Assembly (NCBI GenBank): GCA_018060635.1
Contig: JAGOVR010000008.1
Coordinates: 1 to 25,841, forward strand
Length of the DNA: 25,841 nucleotides
Direction of reading: 5' to 3'
Source of the DNA: Bacteriovoracaceae bacterium
GTDB taxonomy: Bacteria > Bdellovibrionota > Bacteriovoracia > Bacteriovoracales > Bacteriovoracaceae
Of this stretch, positions 7,357 to 14,557 are shown piece by piece. The notes beneath the pieces are model-generated. The model was given only the letters and a program-made list of their open reading frames with translations, made no database searches and had not been told where the DNA came from. Positions within the stretch are counted from its first letter, which is position 1, and each line of letters opens with the position of its first letter. The translations under genes and the position numbers were made by a program.

Positions 7357-8553
7357 ATGCAACATCTTCCACAGTTTGTTCAAGATTTAGGTGTTATTCT
7401 TATTACTGCCGCAGTGGTGACTCTTATTTTTAAGCGACTAAAACAGCCTGTCGTTTTAGGTTATATTATGGCTGGGTTACTGGTAGGTCCTCATTTTCCT
7501 TTTGTTCCTAATGTTACAGATACAGCAGGAATTAAAGTCTGGGCAGAAATTGGGATTATTTTTCTCCTTTTTGGTGTGGGATTAGAGTTTAGTTTTAAAA
7601 AACTTAAAGAGATTGGCGTTACCGCTTTATGTATCGCTTCATTTAAAATTCTTTTTATGTTGCTGTTAGGTTTTATAGCAGGAAAAATTCTAAAGTGGAG
7701 CTTTTCAGCTAGCTTATTTTTGGGAGCAATTTTATCTATTTCTTCCACTACAATTATTATTAGTGCGCTTAAGGAAATTTCTTTTAAGCAGAAACGTTAT
7801 TTATCTCTGATTGTTGGAATTTTAATCGTAGAAGATGTGATTGCTATCATAATGTTAGCGTTACTCCCTATGTTGGTAACTTTTAAAACGGTGAGTGGTT
7901 GGGATATTTTAGCTCCCATTTTTTCTTTGAGTGTTTTTCTTTTATTTTATTTATTGATTGGTATTTTTGTTCTTCCTGTATTTATAAAAAAAATTCATCC
8001 TTTAATGAATGATGAAACTCGGCTCATCTTATGTTTAGGGCTGTGTTTTATTATGGCTATTTTATCCAATAGACTAGGGTTATCTTCAGTTTTAGGGGCT
8101 TTTGTTATGGGCTCTTTACTTGCAGAAACGGTAGAGGGAAAGCAAATGGAGCAGTTGATTATTCCTGTTCGGGATCTTTTTGCGGCAGTATTTTTTGTTT
8201 CAGTGGGAATGTTGATTGATCCTCAAGCTATTTACGAACACTACTTGCAAATTATTTTATTATCTATACTGACTCTAGTTGGTAAATTTATAGCAACAAC
8301 GATAGGCGCACTTCTTTCAGGAGAAAAAATAAAAAATTCTGTCCAAGCAGGTATGGGGCTGGCACAAATTGGAGAGTTTTCTTTTATTATGGTAACTCTG
8401 GCCATTTCACTTGGAATAGTAGAAGAATTTCTTTATCCAGTGACTGTTGCTATTTCTTGTATCACAACATTTACAACACCTTATATGCTAAGATCTTCGG
8501 AGTCTTTTTCTTGTTGGGTGGAGCAAAAATTTGGTGCCCGAAGAGGGACTTGA
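7357..8553 (+). CDS. CPA2/Kef-type monovalent cation:proton antiporter
   Basis: The protein is a polytopic inner-membrane antiporter of the Kef/CPA2 type (398 residues from this start), with about 12 hydrophobic segments. Diagnostic pieces are KQPVVLGYIMAGLLVGP near 29-45, LLFGVGLEF near 70-78, SISSTTIII near 128-135 and VEDVIA near 158-163. The ED pair lies in the ion-binding helix. It stops after the membrane domain: the cytosolic TrkA-N/RCK domain of E. coli KefB/KefC is absent, so control by glutathione adducts or nucleotides as in Kef is not expected. The frame is open back to TTG 7321, overlapping the ydfG stop, and to ATG 7345. ATG 7357 gives the N-terminus typical of the family, but no start has a strong Shine-Dalgarno. 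The 3' end overlaps the tRNA-Leu gene by 22 bases on the opposite strand. Confidence 0.85.
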   Translation: MQHLPQFVQDLGVILITAAVVTLIFKRLKQPVVLGYIMAGLLVGPHFPFVPNVTDTAGIKVWAEIGIIFLLFGVGLEFSFKKLKEIGVTALCIASFKILFMLLLGFIAGKILKWSFSASLFLGAILSISSTTIIISALKEISFKQKRYLSLIVGILIVEDVIAIIMLALLPMLVTFKTVSGWDILAPIFSLSVFLLFYLLIGIFVLPVFIKKIHPLMNDETRLILCLGLCFIMAILSNRLGLSSVLGAFVMGSLLAETVEGKQMEQLIIPVRDLFAAVFFVSVGMLIDPQAIYEHYLQIILLSILTLVGKFIATTIGALLSGEKIKNSVQAGMGLAQIGEFSFIMVTLAISLGIVEEFLYPVTVAISCITTFTTPYMLRSSESFSCWVEQKFGARRGT

Positions 8554-8616
8554 ACCCCCACACCTTGCGGTACTAGGTTCTAAGCCTAGCGTGTCTACCA
8601 ATTCCACCATTCGGGC
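8532..8616 (-). tRNA. tRNA-Leu (anticodon UAG)
   Basis: The minus strand folds as a class II tRNA of 85 bases. The acceptor stem GCCCGAA/TTCGGGC is perfect, with discriminator A and an encoded CCA (8534-8532). The anticodon stem CTAGG/CCTAG carries loop CTTAGAA, with anticodon TAG at 8582-8580. The long variable arm is ACC-GCAA-GGT, and the T arm has loop TTCAAGT. The long variable arm and UAG anticodon identify leucine (CUN codons). The 3' end lies inside the end of the convergent antiporter gene. The upstream minus-strand genes end 82 bases away. Confidence 0.95.
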
Positions 8617-8640
8617 GATAGAAAAGTATTTGGCTCAAAA

Positions 8641-8669
8641 GTTATAATATAAATTCAAGCTATTAGGAA
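8641..8669 (-). promoter_or_regulatory. Candidate promoter for tRNA-Leu
   Basis: On the minus strand, TTCCTA (8669-8664) and TATAAC (8646-8641) are 17 bases apart, placing transcription start about 18 bases before the tRNA. The -10 is a 5/6 match and the -35 is weak. Read-through from the lexA operon is an alternative. Confidence 0.35.
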
Positions 8670-8698
8670 GAAAGATTTAAGCATTTTAAGCAAAAAAA

Positions 8699-9472
8699 TT
8701 AAATAAATCCCAGCCCTAAGGATAGTGCCAAAAGCATAAGACTTATTGAAATAATTCTATGAACAAGATTAAAAGTGATTTTTTGCAGTAAGGTATTTCC
8801 TAAATAGGCCCCTAAAAAGGCAGATAAAACTACCCAAAAGATAAGGTAGCCTTGCGAGCTAAGAGAGGTTTGTTTCCACGTCTTAAAATAAATAGTGAGG
8901 CGTGCCATATCTACTAAAATAGAAATAGTCGTTCCTGTGGCCACAAAGCTTTCCTTAGATAGATTCATTTTAGAGAGAAATATTGTGCGTAACGCTCCTT
9001 GATGTCCTGAAAGACCCCCAAAAAAACCACTGACCATTCCTCCTAAAGGCAGAAAAGAAAGAGGGATGCTAATGTTTTTAAGATAAGAAGTTCCTTCGAT
9101 AAGAACAAAAATAAAAATAATAAAAGCTAAAATGAGTTTGATAGGAAGAATTTCAAAATTTTTTTCAAACAAAGTGTAACGATATAAAGGACTAAGACTT
9201 GAAATCTTTATAAGCAGTTTTGCTCCTAAGAAAGAAAAGATGAGAGCAGGCAGTCCAAACTTTAAAAGGACTTCTTTATTGAGATAACGGCCTATGAGTA
9301 CAAATTTAAAAATATTATTTAAAAAGTGTACGATAGCGGTCAGAGCTACGGCCAGAGGAGTCGGAAACCATATAGCAAAAACAGGTAGGAGCAGAGTTCC
9401 TAAGCCAAAACCTGAAAAGAAAGTAAGAATAGATGCTATGCAAGCTGTGAAACAGATGATGATCAGAGACAT
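8699..9472 (-). CDS. TauE/SafE family membrane permease
   Basis: A 257-residue, highly hydrophobic protein with about eight membrane segments. It has the two half-repeats of the TauE/SafE (formerly DUF81) family. The first half has FFSGFGLGTLLLPVF near 19-33, and the second has GGMVSGFFGGLSGHQGALR near 144-162, the family's characteristic glycine-rich re-entrant motif. Members export or import organosulfur and sulfite-type anions, but the substrate cannot be read from sequence. It is the third gene of a tight minus-strand run (lexA, glycosyltransferase, this gene), starting one base after the glycosyltransferase stop, with GGAG 10 bases before ATG. No terminator hairpin follows, and the tRNA begins 82 bases downstream. 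Confidence 0.85.
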   Translation of the reverse strand: MSLIIICFTACIASILTFFSGFGLGTLLLPVFAIWFPTPLAVALTAIVHFLNNIFKFVLIGRYLNKEVLLKFGLPALIFSFLGAKLLIKISSLSPLYRYTLFEKNFEILPIKLILAFIIFIFVLIEGTSYLKNISIPLSFLPLGGMVSGFFGGLSGHQGALRTIFLSKMNLSKESFVATGTTISILVDMARLTIYFKTWKQTSLSSQGYLIFWVVLSAFLGAYLGNTLLQKITFNLVHRIISISLMLLALSLGLGFI

Positions 9473-9473
9473 C

Positions 9474-10514
9474 TTATAAGACTCCGATATCTTTTTCAGA
9501 AAGTTTAAGTGTTAAGTAAAAATCAAAACTCCACGGGTGAGCAAGTTTCGAGCGCATTTTAAGAGGAACAACTGAGGGGTAAAATATTTTTTGCCAAAGG
9601 TTTAAAGAGAGAATAACCATTTTATCTTTATGAGTTTTAGGAACTTGAGACAAAGAGGAAACCCACGTAATCTTTTTAGCTAAAATATTTTTTTTAATTT
9701 CATCTGAATATTTTTTTTCATTCCCCACAATAAAAATGTGCTCTTGAGTAGGAAGAGAAAAAACTTCACCCATAGACTCAATACGTTTTTGCATTACGGA
9801 AGGATGAGAACCCCAATATTTTAATATTTCAGTCTCATCATCAAATTTTTTTTCCCGTTTTTGATATTTAGAAAGTTTCTGGTCAGTATGATAGAGCTTT
9901 AGGATGTCTTCTTTTTTATTTTTATATTTAGAGACTTCACGGACATGACCGTAATGAAAAATACGAGCTTCAGAATAATAAATTTTACTGTAATTTCTAA
10001 AGCTTTGCGCATCTCCCCAGCTTTCAATGGATGTATTTATTTTTATGGCCCTAATTTCCTGTGGGTACCATTTTTTATTAATCGCTATGTTGTGGTGAGA
10101 CTTCCAAAAGTGCAAATAGCGAAAACTGATGGCATCGCAATTTTGCGCTTGGGCTTTTTGGAGATCTTGTTTTATTAAGGCGTAATCAGCTTGGTGCAAA
10201 ACTTCATCACATTGTAAATAAAACCCCCAAGCATTGGGAGTTTTAATTTCACTGCGAATAGCATTCAACGCTATATTGGTTTGCTCAGAGAGAATAAGTC
10301 CCCCCGCACGTAAAGATTCATCCCAAATCGTGGGAATTATTTTTAAAGAAGATATTTCACTTATTTTTTTTTCAGTATCATCTTGATTATCGCCTAAAGC
10401 TAAATAGATAGACTTAGTCACACCTGCTAAGGAACGCAAGCTTTCTAAAAAACAGTAATCATATTTTACGCCATTGCGTAGGAGTGTGAAACCATAGAGA
10501 GGAATGTCTTGCAT
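9474..10514 (-). CDS. GT2-like glycosyltransferase with extra C-terminal region
   Basis: The product is 346 residues. The first about 250 look like a GT-A fold of the family-2 type: a starting strand LYGFTLLRN, a GDNQDD acidic turn at 41-46, and FYLQCDEVLH at 98-107. In the last, the Cys-Asp-Glu (102-104) sits where such enzymes have the metal-binding DXD-like Q-x-DE motif. No signal peptide or membrane segment is evident, so it is probably cytosolic. Residues about 256-346 form a separate region with alternating hydrophobic strands (IFIVG, ITWVSS, MVILSL) that I do not recognise. The acceptor is unknown; cell-envelope or exopolysaccharide sugar transfer is plausible. It lies 3 bases after lexA with no clear Shine-Dalgarno, so it is likely coupled to lexA expression, an unusual partner. 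Confidence 0.65.
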   Translation of the reverse strand: MQDIPLYGFTLLRNGVKYDYCFLESLRSLAGVTKSIYLALGDNQDDTEKKISEISSLKIIPTIWDESLRAGGLILSEQTNIALNAIRSEIKTPNAWGFYLQCDEVLHQADYALIKQDLQKAQAQNCDAISFRYLHFWKSHHNIAINKKWYPQEIRAIKINTSIESWGDAQSFRNYSKIYYSEARIFHYGHVREVSKYKNKKEDILKLYHTDQKLSKYQKREKKFDDETEILKYWGSHPSVMQKRIESMGEVFSLPTQEHIFIVGNEKKYSDEIKKNILAKKITWVSSLSQVPKTHKDKMVILSLNLWQKIFYPSVVPLKMRSKLAHPWSFDFYLTLKLSEKDIGVL

Positions 10515-10517
10515 AGC

Positions 10518-11135
10518 TTAGTATTGTCGCAAAAGACCCACTAAAATTCCACGAATTTCAAAACAACCTGCTTCTTTATTTTCCACAATAAGGGGAAGCA
10601 TTTGTTTATTAGCAGGATGCAGTTCAATACGATTCTCTTTTTTGTAAAAGCGCTTGAGTGTAGCGGCTTCTTGTAAAATGGCCACCACTGTTTCACCGTT
10701 TAAAGCAGAATTTTGTTTTTTAATGATCACAGTATCTCCATCTAAAATTCCATCTTCAATCATGGAATTTCCTTTCACACTTAAGGCGTAGTGTTCTCCT
10801 CTTCCTAAAAAGTGAGAAGGAACTTCAATGTCAGAAGGGTTTTCCAAAACTTCTAGAGGAGCTCCAGCGGCGATGCTTCCCAAGAGAGGAATAATACTTT
10901 TTTCTAAAGCACTTTGTTTGAACCCCACTTCCCACAGGGGTTCAAGCCCTCGGACTCCATTCGGATCATTTTTAAGATATCCCGCATTCGCTAGATACTT
11001 GATGTAATCCTGAACTGAACCCAAAGACTTGAAACCAAAATGCTCCTGAATTTCTTTTTGGGTAGGAGAGTAACCAAGCTCGGCATGGTATTGCAGGATG
11101 AAGTCATACACTTGCTTTTGCTTTTTAGTTAGCAT
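10518..11135 (-). CDS. lexA: LexA repressor
   Basis: A 205-residue LexA, full length. The N-terminal winged-helix DNA-binding domain (about 1-65) starts MLTKKQKQVYDFI and has the GYSPTQKEIQEHFGF recognition region. The self-cleavage site is the Ala90-Gly91 bond in SIAAGAP. The S24 latent-protease dyad is Ser124 (GNSM) and Lys161 (TLKRF), spaced as in E. coli Ser119/Lys156. It should repress SOS genes until RecA-stimulated autocleavage after DNA damage. An AAAAGGG run lies just before the ATG. The promoter carries three TACGTA palindromes, which fit autoregulation. Two unrelated genes, for a glycosyltransferase and a TauE/SafE permease, follow within 4 bases of each other and may be DNA-damage responsive as a result. 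Confidence 0.96.
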   Translation of the reverse strand: MLTKKQKQVYDFILQYHAELGYSPTQKEIQEHFGFKSLGSVQDYIKYLANAGYLKNDPNGVRGLEPLWEVGFKQSALEKSIIPLLGSIAAGAPLEVLENPSDIEVPSHFLGRGEHYALSVKGNSMIEDGILDGDTVIIKKQNSALNGETVVAILQEAATLKRFYKKENRIELHPANKQMLPLIVENKEAGCFEIRGILVGLLRQY

Positions 11136-11159
11136 CTTTACCCTTTTTTCCGTAATGAG

Positions 11160-11197
11160 TACGTATTTATAAAGATACTTTACGTATCTTTTACGTA
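11160..11197. promoter_or_regulatory. Three phased TACGTA sites, candidate LexA operators
   Basis: TACGTA occurs at 11160-11165, 11181-11186 and 11192-11197. The centres are 21 and 11 bases apart, about two and one helical turns, so all face one side of the DNA. The middle site belongs to a larger dyad, GATAC-N5-GTATC, at 11174-11188. The sites overlap the lexA promoter spacer and leader. The motif is not the E. coli CTG-N10-CAG box. Confidence 0.5.
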
Positions 11198-11205
11198 TAT
11201 TGCAA
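11177..11205 (-). promoter_or_regulatory. Candidate lexA promoter
   Basis: On the minus strand, TTGCAA (11205-11200) and TAAAGT (11182-11177) are separated by 17 bases, about 45 bases ahead of the lexA ATG. Both boxes are 4/6 matches. Two TACGTA sites lie between or over the boxes, where a bound repressor would block polymerase. Confidence 0.45.
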
Positions 11206-11225
11206 GAGAAAAAAATAGATGAGTA

Positions 11226-12158
11226 TTACGCTAAGATTTTTTCTAAAAATTGTGCATGAATTTCCCAAACATACGGCCCGTATCCACCCGCAGTTACATA
11301 AGTTTGAGGAATATTTTTCTCTTTCAAAAAATTGTAAATGAGGAGATCACGTTTTAGTAAATCTTCCTTGGATAGTTTTAAAAGCATCGCACTCTCTAGT
11401 GTATCTTTTTCATAAGGATCACTGCCATCCACAATAATAACCAAATCAGGATGCGGATGAATCTGCCATAATATTTCTAAACCTTCTTGTAATTTGGGGA
11501 GATAAAATTCTTCATCTCCTTCAGCAATAGGGATATCTAAAGTGCTAGGAAGGGAAATATCAGGATTTTTAAGGGGCCAACCATGTTGCATATGGATACT
11601 TAGCGTACTAATACTTTTATCTTCATAGGTAAGAGCGGCTGTTCCATCTCCTTTATGAGCGTCAACATCAATCACCCATGCTGTTTTTATTTTTTTTTCA
11701 TTTTGTAATTTACGCAAAGTAATCACGATATCATTTAAAAGACAAAAACCACTGCCGTGAGTTTTCATAGCATGATGATGACCACCACCTAAAACATAAC
11801 AATATTTTTCTGTAAGGCTTAAGTTTGCCGCAGTATAAGTGGCCTGCACTTGTTTTAGATGAAAAGGCAGAACATTTCTTAGTTTTTCATGGGAAGATGT
11901 CTGCTCGTAAGCTCGCATGATTTCTAAATCACTTTTTTGGGAAGAAGAAAAAAGATTTTGAATATAAGTAGCATCATGTACACGCAATAAATCTTCCTGA
12001 TGGATGTCTTCTAAATCTCCCTGAAAATGCCAAGCAGAAGAAAAGTTTTTCTGCTTTAAATAATCAAAGCAAGTTTGAAAGCGATCTTTAAGCAAAGGAA
12101 TGCCAATCCCAAATTCAGAGAGATCAACATGCCACGAAGGATCATAAAAAACTTTCAT
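11226..12158 (-). CDS. Histone deacetylase-superfamily zinc amidohydrolase
   Basis: A 310-residue member of the arginase/deacetylase fold, with no signal peptide. The active-site set is visible. The His dyad H128/H129 is in GGGHHHA, followed by GFCLLND at 137-143. Zinc ligands Asp166 and His168 are in DVDAHKGDG, the third ligand is probably Asp247 (DGSDP), and the transition-state Tyr293 is in AGGYGP. In the usual DxHHGD pattern the second His is Lys169 here, a conservative departure outside the zinc set. Bacterial relatives deacetylate acetyl-lysine, acetylpolyamines or small amides; this sequence does not decide between them. The ATG is preceded closely by GAGG. lexA follows 90 bases downstream from its own promoter. 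The gene is divergent from the CoA-binding protein with only 45 bases between starts. Confidence 0.88.
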   Translation of the reverse strand: MKVFYDPSWHVDLSEFGIGIPLLKDRFQTCFDYLKQKNFSSAWHFQGDLEDIHQEDLLRVHDATYIQNLFSSSQKSDLEIMRAYEQTSSHEKLRNVLPFHLKQVQATYTAANLSLTEKYCYVLGGGHHHAMKTHGSGFCLLNDIVITLRKLQNEKKIKTAWVIDVDAHKGDGTAALTYEDKSISTLSIHMQHGWPLKNPDISLPSTLDIPIAEGDEEFYLPKLQEGLEILWQIHPHPDLVIIVDGSDPYEKDTLESAMLLKLSKEDLLKRDLLIYNFLKEKNIPQTYVTAGGYGPYVWEIHAQFLEKILA

Positions 12159-12203
12159 GTCCTCATCATACTTTTTTTGCTAAACTTTAGAAAAAGGAAA
12201 AAT

Positions 12204-12569
12204 ATGAAAAAAGAACGTGTAGCAATTTTAGGGGCCTCAGATAATCCAGAAAGATATTCTTATAAGGCCTTTAAGATGTTGTCAGAACATGGGCATGAAA
12301 CCGTTTTAGTGGCACCACGGCTAGAGCAGGTGGAAGGACACAAAGTTTATACTTCTTTAAAAGACATAGGAAAGGTGGATACGCTTACCATGTATGTTGG
12401 AAAAAAATTATCTGACGTTCTATCTGCCGATATTTTGGCTTTAGAAACAGCGCGAGTTATTTTCAACCCTGGGGCAGAAAATGAAGAGCTTTCGCAAAAG
12501 TTAAAAGCGAAGGGCATCTCAGTAGAGAATGCGTGTACTTTAGTTCTGTTAAGAACAAATCAGTTTTAA
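12204..12569 (+). CDS. CoA-binding domain protein (YccU-like)
   Basis: A 121-residue single-domain protein of the CoA_binding_2 family, similar in plan to E. coli YccU. The Rossmann start is VAILGASDNPERYSYKAFKML, where GAS-N-P-R-S-Y marks the family's nucleotide/CoA loop, followed by an alternating strand-helix pattern ending at a VIFNPGAEN segment. These proteins bind CoA or a related nucleotide; their biological role is not established. The frame is open back to 12075, but that part overlaps the divergent deacetylase gene. ATG 12204 has AAAGGAAA before it and gives the normal N-terminus. The stop lies 2 bases from the convergent typA stop, leaving no room for a terminator. Confidence 0.85.
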   Translation: MKKERVAILGASDNPERYSYKAFKMLSEHGHETVLVAPRLEQVEGHKVYTSLKDIGKVDTLTMYVGKKLSDVLSADILALETARVIFNPGAENEELSQKLKAKGISVENACTLVLLRTNQF

Positions 12570-12571
12570 AT

Positions 12572-14401
12572 TTACTTTCGAATAACTGACCGATCACCCT
12601 GTTTCAGATCTCTTTTACGAATGCGAATATTTTTTGGAGTTACTTCTACCCACTCATCATCTTCGATCCAATCTAGGGCCCAATCGAGTGTTCTATCAGG
12701 AATAGGAGGCAGAATAATATTTTCGTCTTTACCAGCTGTACGTACGCTAGTTAAATGTTTTTCACGACAAACGTTTAAGTTTAAATCATTACTACGAGTG
12801 GATTCTCCAATAACCATCCCTTCATACACATCTTCCCCAGGTCGCACAAATTGTTTTCCCGAAGAAAGTAAATTGTAAAGAGCATAAGGAGTGGTTTTTC
12901 CCGTACGGTCAGAAATCAGTGCTCCATTTTGACGAGAAAGCATCGAGCCTAAAAAAGGCTGATATCCCGTAAAATAAGAGGACATAAGTCCTGATCCTTT
13001 TGTGTCAGTGAGAAAAAGAGTTCGGTAACCAATAAGCCCACGGGAAGGAATACTAAATTCTAAACGTGTACGCCCTTCACCCAAAGGAAACATATTTTCC
13101 ATCTTCCCTTTACGAATAGCTAATTTTTCAGTAACAGCACCGATAAATTCCGTAGGAATATCCAGAGATACTTTTTCAAAAGGCTCTAAGGTTTGACCCG
13201 CTTCATCTTTTTTCAAAACCACTTCAGGGCGAGAAAACATGAACTCAAAACCTTTACGACGAAGTTCTTCAAAGAAGATGGCAAGTTGTAATTCACCTCT
13301 TCCTTTAAGAATAAAAACTTTAGGATCTTCGGTTTGTTCATATTTTAAAGAAACATTTAAGCGACAAGCCTCGATTAAAAACTCTTCAAGTTTCCGAGAA
13401 GTTAAATACTCACCATCTTTTCCAGAAAAAGGAGAGGTGCTGACAGAAACTTGCACAGAAACAGTGGGAGGATCCACATAGATACGCTCAAGAGGTTCTA
13501 CATTATCAGTAGAACAAATACTGTCTCCAATTTGCGCACTCTCTAAACCTGCGACAATAATAATTTCTCCCGCATGAGCTTCTTCCACTTCTTCTTGCTT
13601 GAGTGAATCAAAAACATTAACAGCGGTGACTTTAAAGTTAGCTTGTTTTTTTTCTCCTACCCAAGTGTACTGACCTAATTTTTTAATCATTCCTCTTTGA
13701 ATTCTTCCAATGAAAAGAGGTCCAAGATAAGGAGAGTAAGAAAGGTTAGTCACAAGTATTTGCAACCCATTTCCAGGATTAATAGGTGGTGTTGGAAAAA
13801 AATCAGAAACCATGAGATCCAAAATAAGGTGAAGATTTTCCCCTTTTACTTTAGGATCATTGGTTGACCATCCTAATTTTGCGCAGGCATAAAGAAAGGG
13901 TAGTTCTAAGTCAAAATTATCCATATTAAGAGAAGTGGCTAGCTCAATCAAAAGATCTTCTACCTCTTTTTTTACTTCTTCTGTACGTTCATCTGATCTA
14001 TCAATTTTATTAATTACCACAGCAATTTTAATATTGCGTTCCATAGCTTTTTGTAGAACGAAACGAGTTTGAGGCAAAGGTCCTTCCGCCGCATCTACTA
14101 ACAGAATAACTCCGTCCACCATCATCAGAGATCGTTCTACTTCCCCACCAAAGTCAGCGTGGCCGGGAGTATCCAAAAGATTAATCTTGGTATCTTTCCA
14201 ATAAACCGCACAGTTTTTAGCTTTAATAGTAATTCCGCGCTCTTTTTCTAAATCTCCTGAGTCCATCACTCGGTCAACCAGTTCAGCACGTTCGCTGAAA
14301 GCGCCCGATTGGCGAAGCAGACCATCCACCAGAGTTGTTTTACCATGATCCACGTGGGCCACAATGGCTAAATTTTTAAGACGAGAAAAGCTTGGTACCA
14401 T
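12572..14401 (-). CDS. typA: Ribosome-binding GTPase TypA/BipA
   Basis: The chosen start gives 609 residues, close to E. coli BipA. G-domain motifs are clear: G1 AHVDHGKT at 15-22, switch I RGITI at 55-59, G3 DTPG at 77-80 and G4 NKID at 131-134. The elongation-factor-like domains follow, with the C-terminal segment typical of BipA (FSIPSRGLIGYRTLFLTDT and later YEGMVIGE). It is a translational GTPase that associates with 70S ribosomes and helps 50S assembly and growth under stress or cold. The frame extends upstream to 14443. ATG at 14401-14399 is preferred because TAAGGAA precedes it by about 7 bases and the protein then starts a few residues before the first beta strand, as in relatives. 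Confidence 0.96.
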   Translation of the reverse strand: MVPSFSRLKNLAIVAHVDHGKTTLVDGLLRQSGAFSERAELVDRVMDSGDLEKERGITIKAKNCAVYWKDTKINLLDTPGHADFGGEVERSLMMVDGVILLVDAAEGPLPQTRFVLQKAMERNIKIAVVINKIDRSDERTEEVKKEVEDLLIELATSLNMDNFDLELPFLYACAKLGWSTNDPKVKGENLHLILDLMVSDFFPTPPINPGNGLQILVTNLSYSPYLGPLFIGRIQRGMIKKLGQYTWVGEKKQANFKVTAVNVFDSLKQEEVEEAHAGEIIIVAGLESAQIGDSICSTDNVEPLERIYVDPPTVSVQVSVSTSPFSGKDGEYLTSRKLEEFLIEACRLNVSLKYEQTEDPKVFILKGRGELQLAIFFEELRRKGFEFMFSRPEVVLKKDEAGQTLEPFEKVSLDIPTEFIGAVTEKLAIRKGKMENMFPLGEGRTRLEFSIPSRGLIGYRTLFLTDTKGSGLMSSYFTGYQPFLGSMLSRQNGALISDRTGKTTPYALYNLLSSGKQFVRPGEDVYEGMVIGESTRSNDLNLNVCREKHLTSVRTAGKDENIILPPIPDRTLDWALDWIEDDEWVEVTPKNIRIRKRDLKQGDRSVIRK

Positions 14402-14438
14402 TTGAAATTCCTTAAAGTTATTATTGAAAAGAGCTATG

Positions 14439-14467
14439 TACATACCACTTTAGATACTTAAGAGCAA
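14439..14467 (-). promoter_or_regulatory. Candidate typA promoter with extended -10
   Basis: On the minus strand, TTGCTC (14467-14462) and TATGTA (14444-14439) are 17 bases apart, and a TG pair sits one base before the -10 (TGGTATGTA), forming an extended -10. The leader would be about 30 bases. Confidence 0.4.
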
Positions 14468-14557
14468 TGAGAGAGCACAAAAAAGCTAAGTAAAAAAGCT
14501 TAAAAAAATTGCTCAAAATGGGTAAAGCGTGTACCTTTTTAAGCAGGAGATCTCATT

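Noticed and set aside
12075..12203. Longer N-terminus for the CoA-binding protein
   Set aside because: The extra part overlaps the divergent deacetylase gene; ATG 12204 has a ribosome site and family-typical start.
14402..14443. Upstream start for TypA
   Set aside because: It would overlap the predicted -10 region and add 14 residues absent in relatives; the inner ATG has TAAGGAA.
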